Source: Clostridiales bacterium UBA8960
Lineage (GTDB): Bacteria > Bacillota > Clostridia > Peptostreptococcales > Acidaminobacteraceae
Direction: 5' to 3'
Assembly (NCBI GenBank): GCA_003482695.1
Contig: DMYC01000017.1
Location: 1-5,706 of the forward strand
Length of the DNA stretch: 5,706 nucleotides
The notes below the pieces were generated by a model, which saw nothing but the letters and a program-made list of their open reading frames with translations, had not been told where the DNA came from and did no database searches. Positions 1 to 4,749 of this stretch are shown here, one piece after another (position 1 is the first letter of the stretch; each line of letters begins with the position of its first letter). Made by a program: the position numbers and the translations under genes.

Positions 1-573
1 CAAATAGGTCAGTTGGAACAAACTTCCAAGCGATGTTGTCTTAATCCGCCTCAACTCGTAACCTGATGTATACTTCATAAAAACGTCCACAAATGCAACT
101 TCATAATCAAGGTCTTCTGGAATCGTGATGTTTAGTTGTTTCTGATTTGTGACGACGCTTTTAAAAAAGGTTTTGCTAAGCACAACCATCACTAGACACA
201 ATAATATGGTAAAAACACCTGCATATATGAATGCGCCTACACCACAAGCGAGTCCCGACGCCATGGCAAACAGCACATAGGCGATATCTTTCGGTTCGCC
301 TGGAGCACTTCTAAATCGAATGATGGAAAATGCTCCTGCAAGGCTAAAAGCCCGCGCAATATTGCTGCCAATCAACAGGATGATAATCGATATGACCGCA
401 GGCAGTAAAATCATGGTTAGAGCAAAATTTTCTGAGTATTTGCCCTTCGCTGATGTTCTTCTATAAGTTGAGCTAATAATCATGCCACAAAGAAAAGCCA
501 TGAAAATTGTCGCTAAAGCTTCAAGCAATTCTATAGTCCCACTTGCTGTGGTGCCAAATAAGGTTTCAAACAT
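1..573 (-). CDS. DUF4956 family membrane protein, C-terminus cut by window edge
   Basis: This reading frame is open from an ATG at 573-571 to the left edge, giving 191 residues with no stop, so it is partial at its C-terminus. It reads as a membrane protein with about four hydrophobic segments: residues 15-35, 52-68, 96-112 and 113-133. A hydrophilic, probably cytosolic, tail follows from about 134. The family signature is the stretch at 71-88 (N-I-A-R-A-F-S-L-A-G-A-F-S-I-I-R-F-R) followed by K-D-I-A-Y and a small-residue helix ending A-C-G at 111, which is the conserved core of DUF4956. An AGGAG-type site lies about 10 bases before the ATG. The start lies inside the end of the upstream VTC-domain gene, with a 43-base overlap, so the two are co-transcribed and probably translationally coupled. 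DUF4956 has no settled biochemical role. It is commonly found next to VTC-type polyphosphate polymerase genes, so a membrane partner or channel role is inference only. Confidence 0.88.
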   Translation of the reverse strand, partial: MFETLFGTTASGTIELLEALATIFMAFLCGMIISSTYRRTSAKGKYSENFALTMILLPAVISIIILLIGSNIARAFSLAGAFSIIRFRSAPGEPKDIAYVLFAMASGLACGVGAFIYAGVFTILLCLVMVVLSKTFFKSVVTNQKQLNITIPEDLDYEVAFVDVFMKYTSGYELRRIKTTSLGSLFQLTYL

Positions 574-1286
574 GTTGCTTTTTCTCCTTTCAATCTTCTC
601 ATTTCTTCATATGCATTTCTTGTCAAAAATGCCTTTCCATACTTAGAAAAACCGGTTGGAACGAGATGGTTCATCGTCAGTAAATGTACAAACCATATTG
701 GTAGTGCATCACTTGTCTTGACTTCCATCAACCAAATACCTGGTTCTATGAGCGATCTGCCATAGCATCCACTTTCAAGCAACAAATCTGTTCGCCGAGT
801 CTTGATGCCCATGTCAAACGTAACGCGGAAGTCACCTATGGCGTACGCTATCCTGTCATACGAGATGACCGTGGACGGTATTAAATGATACCTCTTAAAG
901 AGAACCTCCAGTTCATTAAGGACTTGTCGATTGTGATATGGCATGGTTTCATTCGCATATCCCGTTTCTGCAAAAGCGTAGGCTTCAGCGAGTTTCATTT
1001 TTGTACGCCTCTTGTTCACAAGTCCTTTGACTTTCTTTTTAATTTCCAAATAGACGAAATCATCAAGAGATGGGGTCCCGTAAGCTCTGAGTCTAACTTT
1101 TTCCTTATAATTCGGTTTTGATAGTGATTTCCTTATTAAAAGATCATCTTGTGTATCATAATATATATTGCTGATATGGTATAACTCTGATGATCCATGC
1201 TCATTTAAACAGCCAATAAATGTATGATAGACCTCTTCATCGAGAATAAATTTTTTCTCGAATCGGTTGAAAACTTCTGGTCGCAT
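531..1286 (-). CDS. VTC-domain polyphosphate polymerase family protein
   Basis: This 251-residue protein matches the bacterial stand-alone VTC domain, a triphosphate-tunnel fold related to the catalytic domain of yeast Vtc4, which makes polyphosphate from ATP. Visible tunnel-type motifs, rich in alternating charged residues, are R-F-E-K-K-F (8-13), Y-Y-D-T (42-45), K-E-K-V-R-L-R-A-Y (61-69), E-I-K-K-K-V (81-86), K-R-R (92-94), S-Y-D-R (142-145), E-V-K (188-190) and F-S-K-Y-G-K-A (213-219). No SPX domain or membrane segment is present, so it should be cytosolic. The start is fixed by a GGAGGTG site at 1298-1292, five bases from the ATG, and because R-F-E-K-K-F must lie close to the N-terminus in this family. 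The gene is first in a leftward operon with the DUF4956 membrane gene and is divergent from the two-component system. The family assignment is firm. Polymerase activity, rather than another tunnel-enzyme reaction, is inferred. Confidence 0.88.
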   Translation of the reverse strand: MRPEVFNRFEKKFILDEEVYHTFIGCLNEHGSSELYHISNIYYDTQDDLLIRKSLSKPNYKEKVRLRAYGTPSLDDFVYLEIKKKVKGLVNKRRTKMKLAEAYAFAETGYANETMPYHNRQVLNELEVLFKRYHLIPSTVISYDRIAYAIGDFRVTFDMGIKTRRTDLLLESGCYGRSLIEPGIWLMEVKTSDALPIWFVHLLTMNHLVPTGFSKYGKAFLTRNAYEEMRRLKGEKATCLKPYLAPQQVGL

Positions 1287-1341
1287 TCTAACACCTCCAA
1301 ACGATTTTACCTGTCTTCGTGCTTATTTTAGTCCCTTTTCC

Positions 1342-1380
1342 TTTAACGAACCTTAAACAGATGATTTAAGATTGATTAAA
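1342..1380. promoter_or_regulatory. Paired palindromes in divergent region, candidate operator
   Basis: Two inverted repeats with identical arms, TTTAA-N6-TTAAA, lie at 1342-1357 and 1365-1380, 23 bases apart start to start. Read as direct repeats, the TTAA cores start at 1343, 1353, 1366 and 1376, giving spacings of 10, 13 and 10. That is close to the one-helical-turn spacing of OmpR/PhoB-family half sites. A wider inverted repeat, GAACCTT at 1348-1354 and AAGGTTC at 1379-1385, overlaps them. The repeats lie upstream of both the response-regulator gene and the divergent polyphosphate gene pair, so binding here could control both. Autoregulation by the adjacent response regulator is inference. 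Confidence 0.5.
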
Positions 1381-1414
1381 GGTTCCCATGCTACTCTAAG
1401 CCTATAAAATGCTA

Positions 1415-1420
1415 TATAAT
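1415..1420 (+). promoter_or_regulatory. Candidate -10 box for the two-component operon
   Basis: TATAAT, a perfect sigma-A -10 hexamer, lies 26 bases before the ATG of the response regulator. No TTGACA-like -35 is present 16-18 bases upstream (the bases there read TACTCT or similar). A promoter with a good -10 and poor -35, preceded by repeated operator-like sites, fits an activator-dependent promoter. A second TATAAA at 1403-1408 is an alternative. Confidence 0.45.
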
Positions 1421-1446
1421 AGAAAAAAAGAATCAAGGAGCACGAC

Positions 1447-2124
1447 ATGCGAATTTTGATGGTAGAAGATGAAATTCATTTGGCTGAAGCCATTGCACAA
1501 ATACTGAAAAAAAACCACTATACCGTCGATTGCGTTCATGACGGTGAAAGTGGATTCGATTATGGATTAAGCGACATTTATGATCTGATCATTTTGGACA
1601 TCATGTTACCGAAAATGAATGGTATAGACGTCTTAAAATCACTTAGAAGTGAAAACATAAAGACACCCATCCTGATGTTAACGGCTAAAAGCGAAATCAG
1701 TGACAGGGTTTTGGGTCTTGATCTGGGGGCAGACGATTATCTTGCGAAACCGTTCGCCACTGAAGAATTGCTGGCGAGAATCAGAGCATTATCAAGGCGT
1801 AGAAGTGAACTGCATTTTTCGGATGAGTTGATTTACGGTGACATCATGCTTAGAACTGCCACACTTATGCTTACTAAAGATGATGTGGAGATAAAACTGA
1901 CACTAAAAGAATCCGAATTACTTGAGCTGTTGATGTTACGAAAAGGCATGATTTCGTCCAAAGAACGCATTATCGACAAACTTTGGGGATACGATTCCGA
2001 AGCCGAACACAATAATGTGGAAGTTTACATTTCTTTTTTAAGAAAAAAATTGGCTTTTCTGAAATCGAATGTCACAATAACAACAACTAGAGGCGTAGGA
2101 TATGCACTGGAGGTCCTGAAATGA
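1447..2124 (+). CDS. OmpR/PhoB-family response regulator
   Basis: This 225-residue protein is a full-length two-component response regulator with an N-terminal receiver (about 1-117) and a C-terminal winged-helix DNA-binding domain (about 125-222). The receiver has every expected residue: acidic pocket E7-D8, phospho-acceptor D51 in I-I-L-D-I-M-L-P, switch T79, and K101 in the K-P-F motif. The effector domain shows the typical L-T-x-K-E-x-E-L-L-x-L-L stretch (151-162), the recognition-helix region with N-V-E-V-Y-I-S-x-L-R-K-K (190-201), and the wing T-T-R-G-V-G-Y (213-219). An AAGGAG site at 1435-1440 precedes the ATG by six bases. Its stop overlaps the kinase start in ATGA, so the two are one transcription unit. 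The partner is almost certainly the kinase next door. The target genes are not shown by the sequence, but repeats upstream of this gene suggest control of its own promoter and perhaps the divergent operon. Confidence 0.96.
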   Translation: MRILMVEDEIHLAEAIAQILKKNHYTVDCVHDGESGFDYGLSDIYDLIILDIMLPKMNGIDVLKSLRSENIKTPILMLTAKSEISDRVLGLDLGADDYLAKPFATEELLARIRALSRRRSELHFSDELIYGDIMLRTATLMLTKDDVEIKLTLKESELLELLMLRKGMISSKERIIDKLWGYDSEAEHNNVEVYISFLRKKLAFLKSNVTITTTRGVGYALEVLK

Positions 2125-3368
2125 TGTTCAAGAAACTAAGACGCAGGTTATTGATTATCAACTTGTCCATGATTTCCATTCTTATGGTCTTGTCGTTTTC
2201 AACCATATACTTTATGACATATCAAAATATTGAAAATAGCATCAAGCAAGAATTATTCAGAGTTTCAAGTTTTAAGACGAACACGCGTCTGTCCATTCCA
2301 AGATTGGATACCACCCCTCGTTCTGAAGTGCCAAAAGACGGGATTGAGCGCAATTTTCCTGAAGAAAGAACAATTGCGTTTCTCATAGAGACGAATAAGA
2401 ATTATCAAATCATATCACTGGTTTCTTATTTTACTGTTGATATGACGTTCTATCAGACTGCAATTGAAACGGCACTGAATCAAAAAAGCGACTCGGGTAA
2501 AATTGCGTTTGACGACTATGACTGGGCGTACATGATCGAAGAAAAGCCCTTCGGTTATTCATTTGCTTTCGTGGATATTTCCACTGAACAAGCGGTGCTT
2601 GATCGATTGATTCTAACTTTCTTAATAGTCACCTTGGTCATGTTCGCCATTATCGTACTCATCAGCAACTTTCTAACAGGCCAGTCCATTAAACCGATTC
2701 GTGAAGCTTTTGATAAACAGAAGCAATTTATTTCAGATGCTTCACACGAGCTTAAAACGCCATTATCTGTGATTCAAACGAACGTTGAAGTGCTGCTGTC
2801 AAATGGACATTCAAAATGGCTCACTTATATAAAGGATGAGGTCGTGCGCATGGGGCATCTTACAAATGACCTTCTTTATCTCGCCAAAATTGATTATGCT
2901 GAGGAACATCAAATCATCAAGGCTGAATTTGACTTCAGCAAAAGGATCGAACACCTCATACTTGGGCTTGAAGCGGTCATCTTTGAAAAGAAAATTGAGT
3001 TCACATACAACATCTTACCTAGCGTGCGCCTTCACGGAAATCCGGAACAATTGTCTCAAGTGTTGATGATTTTGCTCGACAATGCCATTAAGTACACCCC
3101 AGAGGGTGGAAGCATGGCCCTCGACATGGTATATACAACACATCAGTTTGTTCTTTCTGTCAGCAACACAGGTGAAGGCATCTCACCAGAGGATTTGCCA
3201 CATATTTTCGATCGATTTTACAGGGGAGACAAGTCAAGGGCGCGAAACAGCGACAGTTACGGGCTCGGGCTTTCAATCGCAAAATCCATCATTGAGCAAC
3301 ACGGGGGAAAAATAAACTGCGAGAGCACCCATGGTCAAACGACGTTTACGATCAAATTAAAAAAATAA
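2121..3368 (+). CDS. Membrane sensor histidine kinase, partner of the adjacent regulator
   Basis: This 415-residue kinase has a first membrane helix at about 10-32, an extracytoplasmic sensor region of about 125 residues (33-160), and a second helix at about 163-185. A short linker leads to the HisKA dimerisation domain with phospho-acceptor H209 in D-A-S-H-E-L-K-T-P. The ATPase domain shows the N box (D320-N-A-I-K324-Y-T-P), a G1 box reading N-T-G-E-G-I (349-354) in place of the commoner D-x-G-x-G, the F box F-D-R-F-Y-R (363-368), and the G2 box G-L-G-L (381-384). The linker keeps only an S-I-K-P-I remnant where a HAMP domain would sit, so a full HAMP seems absent. The sensor region matches no ligand-binding fold that I recognise, so the signal is unknown. 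ATG at 2124 is an equally possible start, since GGAGG at 2109-2113 serves either. The 4-base overlap with the regulator implies coupled translation. Confidence 0.95.
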   Translation: MMFKKLRRRLLIINLSMISILMVLSFSTIYFMTYQNIENSIKQELFRVSSFKTNTRLSIPRLDTTPRSEVPKDGIERNFPEERTIAFLIETNKNYQIISLVSYFTVDMTFYQTAIETALNQKSDSGKIAFDDYDWAYMIEEKPFGYSFAFVDISTEQAVLDRLILTFLIVTLVMFAIIVLISNFLTGQSIKPIREAFDKQKQFISDASHELKTPLSVIQTNVEVLLSNGHSKWLTYIKDEVVRMGHLTNDLLYLAKIDYAEEHQIIKAEFDFSKRIEHLILGLEAVIFEKKIEFTYNILPSVRLHGNPEQLSQVLMILLDNAIKYTPEGGSMALDMVYTTHQFVLSVSNTGEGISPEDLPHIFDRFYRGDKSRARNSDSYGLGLSIAKSIIEQHGGKINCESTHGQTTFTIKLKK

Positions 3369-3377
3369 ACAAAATAG

Positions 3378-3406
3378 TTGACATATCATAATCGATTGTG
3401 TACAAT
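3378..3406 (+). promoter_or_regulatory. Sigma-A promoter of the glutathione peroxidase gene
   Basis: TTGACA (3378-3383) and TACAAT (3401-3406) are separated by exactly 17 bases, matching the consensus in all but one base of the -10. Transcription should start near 3412-3414, about 28 bases before the ATG. The -35 begins only nine bases after the histidine kinase stop and no terminator lies between, so read-through from the two-component operon may also reach the peroxidase. Confidence 0.88.
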
Positions 3407-3423
3407 CTAATTGTAATCAATTA
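3387..3423. promoter_or_regulatory. Overlapping OhrR/MarR-like palindromes on the peroxidase promoter
   Basis: Several palindromes share half sites here: TACAAT-CTA-ATTGTA at 3401-3415, ATTGT-GT-ACAAT at 3395-3406, TAATTG-TAAT-CAATTA at 3408-3423, and a less perfect one centred on AATCGATT at 3387-3400. The first closely resembles, from memory, the Bacillus OhrR operator (TACAATT..AATTGTA), and tandem OhrR sites also create an ATTGT-ACAAT junction like the second. The sites cover the spacer, the -10 box and the expected start of transcription, as a repressor operator would. Organic-peroxide control of a peroxidase is a sensible fit but remains inference, as no OhrR gene is in the window. Confidence 0.6.
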
Positions 3424-3440
3424 TAAAAGGAGATTAACCT

Positions 3441-3986
3441 ATGTCATTATTCGGACTAAACGCAAGAGATATTGATAGCAACGAAATCGCACTCGAAACT
3501 TATAAAGGGAAAGTTCTACTGGTTGTCAACACAGCAAGCAAGTGTGGATTTACACCTCAGTATGAAGATCTGCAAAAGCTATACACTAAATACAATGATG
3601 CTGGGCTTGAAATTTTAGGATTTCCATGTAATCAGTTCAATGCACAAGAGCCTGGATCAAGCGAGGATACTAAAGCATTTTGTGCACTGAATTACGGCGT
3701 TTCATTCCCAATATTTGAAAAAGTGGAAGTAAACGGTCCAGATGCACATCCAATATTCAAACATTTAAAAGACACCGCACCTTTTGAAGGGGTCGACTTA
3801 TCACACCCAACCAACAAAATTATCGATACGATTCTAACGGAAAAATATCCCGAGTTCAGAATGGGCAATGCCATTCGATGGAATTTTACAAAATTCCTAA
3901 TCGATAGAGAGGGCAATGTCGTAAAAAGGTTCGAATCGTCGGTTGAACCGATGGATTTAGCAGACCACATCAAAAAGCTCCTTTAA
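3441..3986 (+). CDS. Glutathione peroxidase family thiol peroxidase
   Basis: This 181-residue cytosolic protein belongs to the glutathione peroxidase family, which reduces hydrogen peroxide and organic hydroperoxides to water or alcohols. The peroxidatic residue is cysteine C35 in N-T-A-S-K-C-G-F-T, not selenocysteine. The conserved F-P-C-N-Q-F (61-66) and Q69-E-P-G follow. The catalytic-site W147-N148 sits in W-N-F-T-K-F-L. C81 in F-C-A-L-N-Y-G-V-S-F-P is at the position of the resolving cysteine in the thioredoxin-dependent subgroup, so thioredoxin is the likelier reductant than glutathione. The protein is about 20 residues longer than the usual 160-residue bacterial form. The extra length lies between about 113 and 143, before W-N-F-T. 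AAGGAG at 3427-3432, eight bases from the ATG, fixes the start. The gene has its own promoter and terminator and so forms a single-gene unit, probably under peroxide-responsive repression. Confidence 0.96.
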   Translation: MSLFGLNARDIDSNEIALETYKGKVLLVVNTASKCGFTPQYEDLQKLYTKYNDAGLEILGFPCNQFNAQEPGSSEDTKAFCALNYGVSFPIFEKVEVNGPDAHPIFKHLKDTAPFEGVDLSHPTNKIIDTILTEKYPEFRMGNAIRWNFTKFLIDREGNVVKRFESSVEPMDLADHIKKLL

Positions 3987-3989
3987 AAT

Positions 3990-4024
3990 AAAACACCTTG
4001 CGACTTCTCATGCAAGGTGTTTTT
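3990..4024 (+). terminator. Intrinsic terminator after the peroxidase gene
   Basis: A perfect 12-base-pair stem is formed by AAAACACCTTGC (3990-4001) and GCAAGGTGTTTT (4012-4023), with a 10-base loop. The 3' arm runs into a T run at 4020-4024. It begins three bases after the peroxidase stop codon and separates that gene from the cobalamin-protein operon. Confidence 0.93.
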
Positions 4025-4101
4025 GGGTTTATCAAATTCATCTTGCGTATTTCAATCAAATGTGGGTATCTACCTCAGCATTAAAGAAGGAGTGACTTGA
4101 C

Positions 4102-4749
4102 ATGACTAAAATAGAAGCGATTTTATCAGATTTTCTCACCGCCCTTGATGCATATGATCGTGAAGCAGCTGTTCATATCGCAGTTGATGCGATTCAAAAG
4201 GAAAAGATGGATGTTCCAACGCTTTATGAGCAAATTTTAGCACCGAGTTTAAACATGATCGCAAGCAATACCAAAAATCAGGAAATTCCAATTTGGGATG
4301 AGCATTTAAGAAGCAACATCGTTCGCACGGTTATCGAGAATATTTTCCCGCTGCTAAGCACATCCACGGCAATCGATGCCAAACGCGCTTTGGTTCTCTG
4401 TCTTGAGGAAGAATACCACGACATGGGTGCTCGAATGATCTCGGATTATGTGAGTTTACTTGGTTTTAAAACATTCTTCATCGGCGCTAACACACCTAAG
4501 AAGGAAATCATCCATGCTGTAGAATACTTGGCCCCCGATTTGATTTGCATCAGCGTTACCAACTATTATCATTTAACACGTTTGCACAGTATGGTCGAGT
4601 CACTGAAAAATATAAATGCGGAACCATTCAAAATCGTCATCGGGGGGTATGCTGTTCATAACACCTCAAATGTCCGCGAACTCGTAGAAGTCGACTATTA
4701 TGCAAGTTCATTTGAAGACCTTTTAAAAATAAAGGAGGCGCTTCTATGA
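4102..4749 (+). CDS. Stand-alone cobalamin (B12)-binding domain protein
   Basis: This 215-residue soluble protein has two parts. Residues 1-90 form a helical bundle of the B12-binding-2 / CarH cap type. Residues 95-215 form a Rossmann-like B12-binding domain. The cobalamin motif E-x-H-x-x-G is E104-Y-H106-D-M-G109, where H106 would be the lower axial ligand. S151-V-T153 and G181-G182 match the other two conserved loops that hold the nucleotide tail. In the cap, W65-D-E67-H68-L-R-S aligns with the E-H motif of CarH/LitR photoreceptors, but the light-reactive Trp ten residues before that Glu is T57 here. No DNA-binding, methyltransferase, mutase or kinase domain is attached, so it is probably a sensor or adaptor rather than an enzyme subunit. 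AAGGAG at 4087-4092 supports the start. It overlaps the ABC permease by ATGA, implying coupled expression. A corrinoid shuttle protein is the main alternative, but no methyltransferase gene is visible. Confidence 0.87.
   Translation: MTKIEAILSDFLTALDAYDREAAVHIAVDAIQKEKMDVPTLYEQILAPSLNMIASNTKNQEIPIWDEHLRSNIVRTVIENIFPLLSTSTAIDAKRALVLCLEEEYHDMGARMISDYVSLLGFKTFFIGANTPKKEIIHAVEYLAPDLICISVTNYYHLTRLHSMVESLKNINAEPFKIVIGGYAVHNTSNVRELVEVDYYASSFEDLLKIKEALL

Noticed and set aside
885..1121. Plus-strand open frame of 78 codons
   Set aside because: It lies wholly antisense to the VTC-domain gene, has no convincing ribosome binding site and encodes no recognisable domain.
2836..3315. Two plus-strand open frames of 76 and 77 codons (2836-3066 and 3082-3315)
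   Set aside because: They are out-of-frame shadows inside the histidine kinase, whose HisKA and ATPase motifs continue unbroken through this stretch.
3386..3400. PerR box on the peroxidase promoter
   Set aside because: The bases do not fit the 7-1-7 inverted repeat TTATAAT-N-ATTATAA. The half-site content and spacing fit OhrR/MarR-type sites better.
3692..3973. Minus-strand open frame of 93 codons
   Set aside because: It is antisense to the peroxidase, whose conserved motifs establish the real frame.
3441..3986. Selenocysteine in the glutathione peroxidase
   Set aside because: The catalytic position is a TGT cysteine codon (C35) and there is no in-frame TGA.
4043..4072. Possible promoter TTGCGT with TATCTA, 18-base spacer, before the cobalamin-protein gene
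   Set aside because: Both hexamers match poorly. A promoter is expected between the terminator at 4024 and the ATG at 4102, but this one is too weak to call.
4025..4101. Cobalamin riboswitch upstream of the B12-binding protein
   Set aside because: Only 77 bases separate the terminator from the start codon, which is too short for that riboswitch, and no B12-box-like sequence is visible.
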